Assembly (NCBI GenBank): GCA_030280995.1
Contig: JASXTE010000005.1
Span: forward strand, 1,426,001 to 1,490,000
Direction of reading: 5' to 3'
DNA: 64,000 nucleotides
Source: Hemileia vastatrix
Lineage: Eukaryota > Basidiomycota > Pucciniomycetes > Pucciniales > Zaghouaniaceae
The stretch's first letter is position 1. Each line of letters opens with the position of its first letter. The translations under genes were made by a program, and so were the position numbers. The notes under the pieces are model-generated. The model did not search any database, was not told the origin of the DNA, and saw nothing but the letters and a program-made list of their open reading frames with translations. Of the stretch, positions 43,858-55,139 are shown one piece after another.

Positions 43858-44139
43858 AGGGGTTATCAAAGTTAGAAATCTTCAATTTGAAAATACCTCT
43901 TCTTTACACCAAGTCAACCATGATTTTTTTATAAAATATTCCATATTGTGCCCCCAAAACACCTTTTTACTGAGAATTAATGGCAAGTTTGTGGCTTTCT
44001 TTTTGTGTCGTGAAATACCTTTTAAATAACTACAAGTTTCCAACTTTTATACCACCTAATGTGTCTCTTGATTTATCTGTATTATGAGGCAGCTTGAGTA
44101 ATTTCAAAACTCGACATAAAAATTTAGTCTTTACACCTT
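43858..44139. mobile_element. MITE related to the one at 48143
   Basis: The left end AGGGGTTATCAAAGTTAGAA and the right end TTTAGTCTTTACACCTT are imperfect inverted copies and match the ends of the MITE at 48143-48338 (GGGGGTCAAAGTTAGAAATC / TTTCTAACTTTTACACCTC). About 280 bp, noncoding. Flanking ATA and ATT suggest a 3-bp target duplication, but imperfectly. Confidence 0.6.
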
Positions 44140-45091
44140 ATTATATTCTTTTTTTTATGTTAGATTTTTAAAATCATATCTTCAAACCCATCTGCTATAT
44201 CATGAAACATGTAGTAAAAAAAGAAAAAGAAAAACTACCCCGGCCGTCAGGACATCTTACTGAGATTTCAACTGTCTAAGATCATGAGTCAAATGTATTA
44301 ATTTAATTTGATTTTCGTGGTATTAAGAGGGAATAGATTTTAACGATTCTAAATTAAAAAACTATTAAGTAGAAGAACATAGATTAAATACAAAAACTCC
44401 AGGACATACTACCAAATATCCTTGATCCTATATTCTTGGCACATTCCATTTTAAATTAGAAGGCAGCTCATAAATACTTCAACACTTTATCAACGGTTTC
44501 GATGCAAAAGAAAAATAGTGATTTGAAACATATACAGCTCTAAATTCCTAACTAACGGCCTCGAATACAAATCAACTGCTTTTAATTTAATTTAATTTAA
44601 TTAATAAATTATTATTATTTTTGGGAAGGGGGGTGGGGTGGCAGAAAGAGTAATAATTTAAGTTTCACTGCTCTGAATTCAAGAGGTGCTAAGCGAAGTT
44701 ACAGCCAAATCACAAAAGCATGCGTAATTTTTGACGAAAAAAATAAAAGTTGCCCTTACCAAAAATGATTTTCCTATTCAAAAGGGTCGGGGATAGATTA
44801 GGGATGCTTTCTTTTAAATAGGAAAATCATTTTTTTGTGAGTGAAATCTTGATTTTTTTTGTCCGAAATTGAATTCTTGGCCATTAAATTTAAAAACAGA
44901 AAAATAAATCACTCATGAGAGATAATTTATTAAGTATTGTGTGTGCACAGGCAAGAGTTTAGGCACAACAGCTAACGTTTGTTCAAGGATGGACACGATC
45001 AATTAAAGGTGCTCACAATTGGTAAAGTTTGCCAGCGCAGTTTAGTGGGATGGGGGGATCTCTTCTAGCTTTCATGTAGTCTCATTCTTAG
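44140..45091. other. AT-rich region with one strong hairpin
   Basis: No clear gene. An inverted repeat lies at about 44762-44838: AAATGATTTTCCTATT pairs with AATAGGAAAATCATTT across a loop of some 35 nt. The stretch 44990-45090 leads into exon-like sequence. Confidence 0.45.
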
Positions 45092-45790
45092 ATGGGCTTA
45101 CCTGACGAAGCACAAAGTCACCAAACTACCAACGTACAGTTAGCCTTTGATGAAGACCATCCTCTTGACCTTGATGGGGTCCATGAGCTTTACTCACATC
45201 TCTATGTATCAGATGCAACTAGCTGGCTAAGTCAAAAAAACGCAAACAGGGTGTTCATCATTTTCAAACATCATCTATTTCATCATAGTGGCAAGGGCAT
45301 GAAACTTAAGCCCATCAGAGCCACAGACAGTATGTGGCAGGTAAATAAAAGAGGAAAATTATAGTGTTGGGGCCAAAAACCGTTCTTCTCTTGGAGCAGT
45401 CATCCAGGACAGCAGTTATCGCTAGACCATTTAGCCTAAAGCAAGCTTACAAAAATACATTCAAATTTGCGTGGAAAGCCCCCCCTCAAGGATCAGCCAA
45501 ACAACTTCGTGGAATTCATGAATCAACTAATCATCGTACAGTTGGGAAAAAGATGACATTAAACTCTCAGGTAATATTCACGTTGTTTTCTCTCTTTATC
45601 CACTGGTCTTTATTCCACAGTCTCTTCGTTACATTTTATTACTTAATATTTATGCTGAATAACCTACCAGGCTTCGCACAAGCGGAGTTGTTAAAAAAAA
45701 ATTAACACTAGGTCCAAGAACACTTTTTGATCATTCTCACCGCTTGCTGACCATTTCAGGTCAACCGGCAGTGTTGCAGAAATCTCTCAG
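45092..45790 (+). CDS. Exon-like block of an unknown intron-rich gene (part 1)
   Basis: Coding-looking stretches joined by plausible small introns: MGLPDEAQSHQTTNVQLAFD to WLSQKNAN; after a possible 38-bp intron ending CATCATAG, GKGMKLKPIRATDSMWQ; then VLLLEQSSRTAVIARPFSLK to TVGKKMTLNSQ, a GTAATA donor (45571), and LTLGPRTLFDHSHRLLTIS to QPAVLQKSL after CTACCAG (45670). Frames do not join cleanly at two of these junctions. G+C is higher than in the flanking transposons and the composition is non-repetitive. I do not recognise the protein; it may belong to the same gene as the block at 46767-48904. Confidence 0.4.
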
Positions 45791-46766
45791 GTAACTCAGA
45801 CCAATCTTTCCCTCTATTTTTTTATAGCTAAAACTAATACTAGATTTTTTTTAAAGTTTATTTCAATACGCTGAAGCCACCCGTCATTTATTTTTTTTTA
45901 AACAGAAGCCCCCCTGTTCCCTGTTTTGTCACCATTTTTATTTTTTCTCATGTTTGTGTAATTTTATGTTTTTCTTTTCTCTTATATTTATCATACTAAT
46001 AAATGAATAGTTCATTTTTTTATGAATAGTGTACTATTTCGGCATGAAAAAAAGAATAGTAATTAACTCACGTAACTATCTAGATAAATTCATTTCCCAG
46101 TAAGAAAGGTAAGGAGATCACAGAGATAGTGTTGGTGGGGAAGGTATACTTTAAAGATTAGGAAGTGCCGAGTGGCCAGCTTCGCTGAATCTAAACGTTA
46201 CTGGCTATCAAGTCTAGTACTAAGGAGTCAAAAATTATTCCACTAGTGGTAACTAAAATTTTGTAAATGTTTCAAGCCAGTATTATTTTAATCTGTACAG
46301 TGTATTGAACTGTGATTCATAGGGCAATTATAGCCTATTTTTTTAAAGAAAAAATGTAATAAAGCAACTGAATGACACATGATCCACTTAGTCTGTAGCA
46401 CACTTCTAGGCTTTGCGTAAATCATATATTCTTAAAAATTTTACCCAGGATAAGCTTGGTTCATTTTTCCCTGATTCGGTTTCAAATCTACCCCTGGTGT
46501 TAGATGGGCGGAACTAATTGACTTGGACTTGAAACCTTGACCAAAGTCTCAATCGGTACTTATTTTTTTATCGAATGGGTATTAAAGATACTTGAAAAAA
46601 TTACAGAAGAATTTTTAAAACCGTTGAAAAAAATCACCTACAGCAACAAATCTTCATCCTTTCCAGCTATAAATTTGAATAAATAAGCTTTTAATTTTCA
46701 GCACAGTCATTGTAAAAATCTAAGTAGTCGATAAAGAGTAAAGATTTTATCTTATTTTTTTAAAGT
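45791..46766. other. Intergenic or intronic region, weak exon-like pieces
   Basis: Mostly AT-rich. Short coding-like pieces are seen (KLGSFFPDSVSNLPLVLDG near 46452; a Lys/Glu-rich piece near 46100), which may be further exons between the two gene blocks. Nothing conclusive. Confidence 0.3.
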
Positions 46767-48904
46767 TAGCTAATGATTTTCACCATGAGCTTCGTGATGT
46801 TGTGCGTTCTGTGTGCCGATTCGCAGGGTTATAGCGAATGGTTTAATAAATTTCCGGGCTTGGGTGGTAAAAAAGGTTTTAAGCATAAGGGAACTGTAGG
46901 TCTGTCTTTCCGATCAGAAAGGTGATAATGTTGATCTTCACTAATTTTACAACTGGTCTTTCGATTTAATAGATCGTACACGTAAACATCTTGCCCTTTC
47001 AGATTGGAATGACGCAAACATAGGTGGCCACAGCGGGTATAGTGGTTTGTTTTGTTCATATAAGGAGAGAAAACGTAATGATGATATTCACTAATTCTAT
47101 GATTTTCTATAAATCAGAACTTGCTCACATTCGAGGAGGCCACTCAGGCCGGAATGAAGAAAGGGGTGTCAGCTCAAGTCAGCACAGAGGTTAGTTTTAT
47201 TTACCAGCATATAAATATTTGAGAAGAATATTTACCGAGGTGATAGGACTCAGATTGGAGCCCGCATATCGACAACTCGGATATTGGCCAGCTTCATCGA
47301 GTAATCCTGGAGCTGATGAAAATATTGTCAAAACTGCAGAGGAAAAATTTAATCTTATGCAGCAGATTTTGGCCAATTTGGTTACAGAAAGGGACCGCGA
47401 AAATCATTTTCGGGCAGGACACTTGCAACCGCAGCAGCAAGACCTAGGCGTACATTTTAGATATAGGCCAGACACATTAGCTTTTCTGTGGTCAGATAGA
47501 CAAAGTTTTAAAAAACTAATGAACAAAGAAATTAGAGAACGATTCACAAAAGATTACCTTCCTGGTATTTTATTTTATTTTAATTTTCGCTTTTCCAGGA
47601 CGTGAAGCTAATTGACACACATGACTTAACTTCATTTCACGGGCTTATTAAATAAAACCTGCAGTTCATGATCTTGTTCAGGAATTCAAAAAATGTGAGT
47701 CGCAAAGCGCATTAATGAGAATTTCATCACAACTAAATACAAGTTGAATTCAACAGTGGATCTCAACATAATCACTCAACATCACTACCAGATACAAACT
47801 GGACTTGATAAACCATCAAAACGGTTCATTGATGCTTTTAAAAGCAATGAGTGCAAGAAGGAAGATTTGTTCTTGTGGATAAACCATTTGAAGTCATTTG
47901 AACCCAAGTACATCGATTCTGAGGAGGAAACTTTTCGTAGAATGCTTGAAATCACTGCATGGTCAATAATGTCACCTCAGGTCAAGGTTAAACAAGCTCC
48001 ATGGATTGCAGATATGATCAAAGAATTAATGAATCTACTTGATAAAGGATCTATCAATATGAGGAATTTAACATTTGCCACTTTGAAGAAGCTGACATGG
48101 AGATACTTTGCTGGTAAGTATTTATAAAAAAAGCACTTAATAGAGGGGGTCAAAGTTAGAAATCTGCCATAAATTAAAATGTATTTCTTGCCGCAAGAAT
48201 ACAACTACAAACTCAACTTTTATTTTCAGAAAAAAGGGGTTTTTGGTGCAAGATGTGTCATATATGAGAAAATACTCATGGCTGGTTTGGTTAAAAAAAG
48301 GCCATTTTGTAATGGCAGATTTCTAACTTTTACACCTCATATTTTATTGTTGGAGTGCAATAAAGAATTAAGACGGCACGTGTATTTAAGCAGGTTCCCC
48401 ACTCCACTCGGGTGAGTCTACCGAAGTGGGTAAGTTGTTTAGCTATCTTTTAGAGAATTTCAATTGAATTGGGAAATACAATTTAAATCTCCAGCTTACC
48501 AGTTAAACATTTTAGTCATTGATCGTCATCTCAAGAACAAAAAAATAGGAAATCGTGCTAGGGCATTCGCAAAGGATCTTAAAAGAGAACTATCGGATCA
48601 GAAAGAACCAAAAGACCTAGAAAAGTTGGAAGAAAGTTTGATACAACTATTGCAAGTCGGAGGCAAAAGTTATTACCAAGCTGACTATGACAGATCTTTG
48701 CTCTTCACGATGCTTGACGAAATGTGGAAAAGAAGTGACCCAACAGTCCCAAATTCATACAGCTCTCGTTTAATTGAATTAAAAAGAAAGGGGTTTCCTA
48801 ATTTTCGTTCCGATGATGCAGTATTACTGGAATTGTTGATCAAAAAGCATGCCAGAGAATTAACTGATTTCAACCTGGATGACCTTACATGGAGTTCATT
48901 TTGA
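46767..48904 (+). pseudogene. Intron-rich gene of unknown function, probably decayed
   Basis: Exons inferred from frame and splice sites: LANDFHHELRDVVRSVCRF (46766); IVHVNILPFQIGMTQT, a TAG, VATAGIVVCFVHIRREN (46973-47074); intron 47075-47117; LLTFEEATQAGMKKGVSAQV (47118-47191); intron; VIGLRLEPAYRQLGYWPASS to KDYLP (47240-47564); a poorly resolved part with a TAA near 47653; intron 47695-47743; NSTVDLNIITQHHYQ to WRYFA (47744-48113); intron 48114-48365 holding a MITE; ELRRHVYLSRFPTPLG (48366-48411); a 42-bp intron; EFQLNWEIQFKSPAYQ to DLTWSSF (48454-48904). The last three junctions keep phase exactly. A competing reading gives a signal-peptide-like start at 46773 (MIFTMSFVMLCVLC). Two stops and one phase break suggest a pseudogene. 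No family recognised. Confidence 0.5.
48143..48338. mobile_element. MITE inside an intron, 196 bp
   Basis: Ends GAGGGGGTCAAAGTTAGAAA and TTTCTAACTTTTACACCTC form a TIR of about 26 bp, flanked by ATA on both sides (48140-48142, 48339-48341). Removing it and one ATA leaves a 53-bp intron, the normal size for the neighbouring introns. Noncoding. The TIR start resembles that of the Harbinger element at 50653. Confidence 0.85.
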
Positions 48905-49526
48905 AGAAATCGATTCCCAGACACACTTATAATTTTCAAAAAAATAAATCATTTTAATAGTTTCATTTTGTGTTATACAGGCCTACGATAGACCATGACT
49001 ACAAGTAAAGAAAATATGTCATAACCTTAATTTTAATCATGTGGCAGTCAATGATAAGATACAAGTGAGATGAATAAGAAAAGTAATAATAAGGAAGAAT
49101 ATAATTTTATTTTATGAGTGCGGTATAGATATGCACATATCTACATCTTTTCACTTTTAAATTGTTTTTATTTTTGATATCATTATAATCCAAAGGTAAT
49201 ATTTACGATTTTTCACCTGGCTGCTCAGTTGAAATGCAACTACCAAATTTAAACCTTGTAAAATTGGATATGATTGTTAATGTTGTTTGGAATGATAAAC
49301 ATATCCTTCTACATGTCTTATCTACACATGCAATTTTATCAAGCTCAAACCATCAATTTTTCATACTTAGGGCATCTACCATCGTGTCGGTAAAAAATAA
49401 GTATATAATTGCATGTTACTTGGGTCATTTCATAATGAATTGCCATATTCAACCACCCTATGCAGTATCTTTTACTATTCACTCCATTTAGTTAATATTC
49501 AACCATCGTATTTTGGCTCCTATTCA
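48905..49526. other. Intergenic AT-rich region
   Basis: No gene. At 49371 AGGGCATCTACCATCGTGTC looks like a transposon terminus, since its inverted counterpart occurs at about 56903-56945, but no matching second end is visible here. Confidence 0.4.
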
Positions 49527-50640
49527 TTAAAACTCAATTATTTTTTTCCTTCTCATGGCTTTTAACATAGTTGATGAATTACTTGAAATGAGGCTAGAGG
49601 TGGTAAATGGGATTTTATGTTTTTGGGCTGCCTTTAAAAGGCTACAGCGATGATCATTATGAGAGGGGAAGAGGAGAAGGAAGTGTTCAGGAGTATCATT
49701 AGATGATAGGGAACAGAGAGGGCAAAGGGGAGAGGGAGATGCTTTAAAGCGATAGAGGTAGTGGTTAAGGGGAGAGTGGCCTGATTGACATTGCAAAAAA
49801 GCTGTGGCATGCGCTCTGGGAAGGCCTACCAAAGTTTTAAGCATGCCATTTGGGTCAAATTTTCCTCTTAATTTTTTGAGAGTAGCAGCACTTGGGGTGG
49901 AAAGAAGCAAGGATTTTGCATGAGTTTTTAAGCATGATTTTAGATGGGAAATGGAGGGGGGGGGGAAGTTGAAAGTGCAGAAATGACTTAGCCTGGTCAG
50001 ACATTGGGTGGGAACCACTGGCGAGGGCATCAGCAGTTTCATTGCTGGCAATACCCATATGGCCTGGGCACCAATGGAGAGAAAGTGTTAAGTTGTGACG
50101 ATGGCTTTTTAATATATGAGTGATAGTGAGGATTGAAAGGAAGATAGATGAGTTGGAGGTGGATGGGGAAGAGGAGGAGAGGGCGCAAATAACCGCCTGG
50201 TTGTCCGTGAATATAGTGAGGGAGGAAACGAGTTGGTGAAGGGGATTAGCAAGGAAGAGACTGAGGCCCAGGAGAACTCCAATCAACTCCAATTCAAAGA
50301 CTGAAAAGAGAGAAGGGTCTCCTAACTGTGCCACATAGGAAGATTGTTGATTGGGGTGCACCACTTGCTATGCCCATCATTTTCCAATATTTCAAGACCA
50401 CGGAGCTCACCAACAGACATGCAGCTGATCCACCAAAGGTTGCAGTTCTTTCACATGAAAAAACAGTAACGCCACAAAAAAGAAGTGTAATGAAGTATAT
50501 ATAAGTGATATTTGGTTTTAATAGTGAGTAAAGTGGCTTGGAATGAAAATTGTAAAAAATGAGGAGCCAGGAAGGAGGCAAGTAAGTGATCGGCAAGTGG
50601 GATACAAAATCAAAAAAAATTGGCAGACAGGGGGGTGACT
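49527..50640 (-). pseudogene. LINE ORF2 3' end: RNase H and C-terminal zinc motif
   Basis: Minus strand: GGSAACLLVSSVVLKYW (about 50430, start of RNase H), then FELELIGVLLGLSLFL (Glu), IFTDNQAVICAL (Asp) and HWCPGHMGIASNETADALAS (His/Asp), typical of RNase H in LINE-type elements of fungi, followed by YRFKASPSPLCPLCSLSS with PEHFLLLFPSH, the usual C-terminal CxxC...H motif. Frame changes occur near 50350 and at a 12-base G run at about 49951-49962. The RT is missing; the Harbinger element begins 13 bp beyond the right end. The sequence stops at FKAMRRKK...EF near 49527; no poly-A tail is obvious. Confidence 0.8.
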
Positions 50641-51003
50641 TAATGACGCAAAAGGGGGTATCAATGTTGACCGATCCGCAATTAAATTAATTGCGGAAAA
50701 TAATCTGCATACCCCAATTATCTTCCGCAATTATTTTTGCTAATAATTGGGTTATTAGACACTTTACGTGTCAATGTTCACCTCTTATCCGACATTTTTT
50801 TACTCAATTTTCCAAAACCACATCTTGGACAACTTTCTGGATATCCCAGCCTTCTACCTTGCTGCGCACTTCCATTCTCATCCCATCCTGTTCATTCTAT
50901 CCGCTCAGAATTTCTCCCCATTTCATCTATTTGATTCTTCTCCTTTTCATCTCGCTATCTCATCTGCTTGTTTCTGCTCCTTTTCATCTTCATTTATAAT
51001 AAC

Positions 51004-52400
51004 ATGCCTCGTCATCCTAGATCTTCTCAAAGGCAGCCATCACCCAGTTGTTCTTCAATTCCCACTACTTCCTCTTTCCCCCGCTCAGCTGAGAGATCAA
51101 AGACCGTTCAATTAAAAAAAGATGAACATCTCATTCTTATCAACTGGCTGAAAACCAAATCTAACTATGATTCTTGTTTTGGTACTGAGTATGCCACTAA
51201 AGTAGGACGGCCCCCCGCATCAAAAGCTAATGGCTATCTTCTAATGGCAAATGAATTATGCAATAAGACCAAGGGAAGGATTGATCTTTTGCCTAAACAG
51301 ATGTCTGAACGCTTCAAGCATTACCGAGCAAAATACAAGAAGGCAAAGGCTCTTTCATCTTCCACTGGTTTTGGGATTACCGACAATGATATAACTAAGG
51401 GCATAAAATCCATAGACGATAAACTTGATTCTTTATGTCCTTACTTTAAAGAGATGGATGCAATTTTTGGAGAGCGAGCTGATGTTAATCCTGTAAACAT
51501 GTTGGATGGAGAAGATCCTATCTCCGAACATGATGTCGAAGCAAATCTTTTCCCATCCTCTTCCTCCACTCAAGCCTCCCCTCATTTGAATGAGACATAT
51601 CTAAATAGCTTTTCTGTAGATCCTATAGGTGATTTAACCCAACCAAATCTAACTCAGGTCTGTTTCTTTTTTCTTATCAATTCTATTTTTTATTTACTTA
51701 TCTTTTTCTTATTTCTTAAAAGGCTGATGAACAAACCCAGGATCCTCAATCAACTGATTCTGAAGCTAGTGACAATGATGAGGAGGAAAATTCCATGTTG
51801 AACAAAAAGAGAAGGGCTTCAACTAGTCTAAATTTCCTCTCCCAAAGAAGACGAAAAAGTGATACTTCATCACAAACACCTTTTTCTTCGATGGAACAGT
51901 TTTTAGAGAAACGTGATGCTGGTAAGTGATATCATACCTCTTATTACTTTACTCTGCTTTTCTTCTACTTTATGTTAATTTTTATTCTCACTCTAGAACA
52001 AGTGGAAATTGCTAAAGAGACACTGAGCTTTGAAAAGAAGAAATACGAGCTCTCTTTAAGGAGGGATGACAGAGTACAAGATTTGGAAGAGAGGAAGTAT
52101 GAGCTCTCCTTACAGAAGGATGATCGGATCCAAGATTTGGAGGAGAAGAAGTTTGAGCTCTCTTTACAGAAGGATGGTAGGGCCCAAGATTTGGAGGAGA
52201 AGAAGTTTGAGTTAACTCTTAGTATTGAAAAATCCAAAAATAAGGAAAAAACACTCGAGCATCAAAACTTAATGGAACAGATGAAGTATAAGCATGATCT
52301 CCAAGAAAGTTCTAAAAAGAAAGATTTCTTGATCGAATGCATTAAAGCAAACAAATCTGTTGAAGAAATAGAACGTTTAATGAAATTTTTTGTTGACTAG
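51004..52400 (+). CDS. Harbinger SANT/Myb-like partner protein with coiled-coil repeats
   Basis: Three exons: 51004-51657, 51723-51921 and 51997-52400 (introns of 65 and 75 bp with GTCTGT/AAAAG and GTAAGT/CTCTAG ends; phases 0 and 1 fit). 418 residues from MPRHPRSSQRQ. Residues about 40-110 (LILINWLKTKSNYDSCFGTE ... MSERFKHYRAKYKKA) resemble the trihelix/SANT DNA-binding proteins that accompany Harbinger transposases and are thought to help the nuclease reach the nucleus and the TIRs. The middle is acidic and Ser-rich, with a basic cluster (SQRRRKS). The C-terminus has four 18-residue repeats (KKFELSLQKDGRAQDLEE type, 52039-52230) forming a coiled coil, then charged helix to the stop. Two decayed relatives lie at 32958 and 56951. 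Confidence 0.75.
52039..52230 (+). repeat. 54-bp tandem repeat inside the SANT-like gene
   Basis: About 3.5 copies of a 54-bp unit encoding 18 residues (KYELSLQKDDRIQDLEE type). The unit is in frame, so copy number can change without breaking the protein; the decayed copy near 58310 has only a remnant. Confidence 0.85.
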
Positions 52401-52529
52401 TTTCTTTTATTTCTTTCACACTTCATGTGTTCATATTTATTTGTACATAAATTTTACAATTATTTTCTGTATTTCTTGAAATATCGTATTTTAATGTTAA
52501 ATATTCTTTTTTTAAATAAAATTTTCAAG

Positions 52530-52950
52530 TCTCCTTTGAAAATTTGACAATCCCCCACCCCTGGATTTTTTTGAAGTAAGGGGTGGGTATCACAAAAATT
52601 CTTTCATGTCATGAATCTTGAAAGTTTTATATGAAAATTTAGCTTTACTACCCCCTGCATTTTACCGGTATCCCAAAAATTCTTACATGTCAAGAATTTC
52701 ACAAGTCTTATAAGAAATTTTGGCACAACCCCCCATGGATTTTATTGAAGTAAGGGACGGGTATCACAAAAATATTTACAAGTCAAAAAAATTCTATATC
52801 TGTTTAAAAAAATTGGCAATACTCTCCCCTGCATTTTATTGAAGCAAGGGGTGGGTATCACCAAAATTCTTCTAAGTCATCAATTTCACATGTCAGATTT
52901 GAAAATTTGGCAATACCCCCCCCTGCATTTTATTGAAGTAAGGGGTGGAA
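52530..52950. repeat. ~95-bp tandem repeat between Harbinger genes
   Basis: About five imperfect units containing CCCCTGCATTTTATTGAAG and AAGGGGTGGGTATCAC, then AAAATTCTT...AAGTC. Noncoding. It lies between the 3' ends of the SANT-like and Tet-like genes, which converge here. Confidence 0.85.
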
Positions 52951-53275
52951 GTCATCTAAATTTAATATAATTACATAAATTATTAAATAAATATCTAATA
53001 TATATCAATTTCCCTAGTTTAAAGTAATGACAATCCCTCAAGCCAAAATGCAGACCAAGTCGAGAAACAAAAGTTTGGGACTTTTCACAGGTATAGGCAA
53101 GAGGAACCCCATGAAACAAATAAATGTTATCATGATTACCTGTTATACAACACAAGGTCAATGGCTCATCACATTACTTGAGAAAATTGATATATAAAAA
53201 ATATTTATTAAAAATTTATGAAAAAATATAAAATTTTCGATGACAACTCTAATCCCCATACTTTTTGGATCTAGA

Positions 53276-53894
53276 TTAAGTTTTTTTAAATTGAATAACT
53301 TTACCTTCTTTCTTTACCTTATTGATTCTTTGTATCAACTTATTACTGATTTGAAATGAGCAACCAAAATGAGTGAAATCTTGACAGGATTCCAAACCAG
53401 GAGGAGCTTTGGTCGTTTGATGATTATCCTTAGAAGAATTCCAAATAGTTTCAATGATACCATTTCCTAAACCAAAATCAATGATGCACCGGTGGTCTGG
53501 AAAATATAAACCATGTCCTTTGATTTTAGCTGGAGATGGTATTGGGTGGCCAGTTATCCAATTGATATATGAGAATATTCCAAAAGTAAGAAAATTGGCA
53601 TCATTCCTATCGATATGAATCCTATTGTGGAATCCAGAATGAGTGATAATAACATTAGAAAATAAAAGATATTCGTGGCTGATATCTTCCCATTCGGAGT
53701 CACACCAATTCGGTATTCCAACTTTGGTTGCAAGTTCATGATTTTCTTCAAATGCTTTATTACAGAGCTTGTTGAGTCGAAAAGCAAGAAAAGAGTCAAA
53801 GGAAGGTAAAATGTCCCATAAGCGAAAATCTTCATCTTTTTGAGCTTTAGTGATATTCTTGACCAATGAATATATGCCTATATGATTGAAATGC
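53276..53894 (-). CDS. Tet-like 2OG-Fe(II) oxygenase inside the Harbinger element
   Basis: The visible exon starts after an acceptor (TTATCTAG) at 53895, reads HFNHIGIYSLVKNITKAQ and continues for about 200 residues. Counting from the Val-Lys-Asn start at 53866, HID (84-86, in HNRIHIDRND) is the Fe-binding HxD pair, His149 (SSKDNHQTTK) fits the distal His and Arg180 (KLIQRINK) a 2-oxoglutarate contact. FGIFSYINW and HFGCSFQISNKLI are further family landmarks. The pattern matches the Tet-like 2OG-Fe(II) oxygenase domain proteins that are abundant in rust fungi (TET/JBP family, 5-methylcytosine oxidation known for relatives). The domain is uninterrupted. First exons upstream are not resolved, so it could be 5'-incomplete. 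The association with a Harbinger element is unusual. Confidence 0.78.
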
Positions 53895-53959
53895 CTAGAT
53901 AATAATCATATAAGAGTTTCAGAATCCTTATCCTCTAAATATGCAATATAAAAATGTGA

Positions 53960-54310
53960 AATAAGACAAGTGAAATTTGGAAAAAAGGCTCAACTTCAAA
54001 GGTCAAAATCTCAGCAACCACTGAACCTAATTCAAACCTGTTTGTAAGAAATGAGAGATAGGCTTTAGTCGAATCTTCAGTTAAAGGACATGTGATTTAA
54101 ATAAACCTAACCCTAATTTGTTACATAAAAAAATGAAATAAAAATTTAAATTGGGAAAAAAAAGGCTCAACTTTAACGGTCAATATCTCAGCAACCACTG
54201 AATCAAATTCAAATCTGTTTGCAGGAAATGAAAGGTAGCCTTCAGGAGAATCTTCAGTAAAAAGAACATTAGATTTGAATAAACCTAACCCTAATTCCGA
54301 GTCTGATTTT
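53960..54310. repeat. ~185-bp direct duplication upstream of the Tet-like gene
   Basis: Two copies start near 53971 and 54157; landmarks are AAGGCTCAACTT, ATCTCAGCAACCACTGAA and AATAAACCTAACCCTAATT. It lies in the 5' flank (minus-strand sense) of the Tet-like gene, where missing exons or the promoter should be. Confidence 0.8.
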
Positions 54311-55139
54311 CAAAATTTTACAAAAACTTGAAAAGTGGTAATGAAGATGAGATCAAAAGGAGTTTTATAAGTTCACTGTTATCCAGATAAGATTCATACA
54401 TATATTTAAGTATGAAGTTTTCATAAAAGAAATGAGATATCATATAGGCATGAAAAAAAGGAGATGAAACTTACCTTGATTGAAAAGTAGGAAAAATAGA
54501 GTGAGAAAGATTGATGTTGGAATTGTGGGGAAATTGAATATGGAGTAAGTAACATGCATAAAGAATGTGCAATGTATGTGTTTCAATGAAATGGAGCCAA
54601 AAAAAAGTGAAATAAGGGAAAGGGGGGATAATGACAATGCCAAGGAGGGATGAAGAGTAGGGTGATGGAGCTAAAAAATAAAGTAAAGAGGGAGAGAAAA
54701 AAAAGGTTAATTATACCATTGAAATCCAAAATAACCACTTACAAAAAAAATTTAGATAAAAAAAATAAAATAAACAGAAAAAAACAAAAAAAATTATAAT
54801 TAGTAATCAAAAAATCAAAAAAAAAAGAATAAAATGACTTACCTGGAGAGATGAGATGACAAAATGAATGAAACCAAATTGTTTGAGGGATGTTGGAGGA
54901 GAATAGGAAAAGGATATGAGGGATGAATGAAAAAAAAAATCACTGACAAAATATGCAATTTCAGAAAATATGCGATTTCATGTTGAGCTGGTGAAAGAAA
55001 ACCAATGAGCCATCCAAAAAAAAGATATTCACCGAAAATTCAAAAAAAAATGAATATGCAACAAACCAAAATACAAAACCAAGTGATTAAAGTACACAAA
55101 GAGGACATTTGGAAAGTATGAAAACATAAAAATAAAAAA
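54311..55139. other. Region between Tet-like gene and DDE nuclease gene
   Basis: A/T-rich, with long A runs at 54700-54830. No gene seen; hydrophobic minus-strand frames such as 54440-54643 look like chance. It may hold upstream exons or the promoter of the Tet-like gene and the 3' region of the nuclease gene. Confidence 0.4.

Noticed and set aside
49371..49560. Possible hAT-like element starting AGGGCATCTACCATCG
   Set aside because: Only one end is visible here, and the inverted partner at 56903-56945 belongs to another remnant. No paired termini or duplications.
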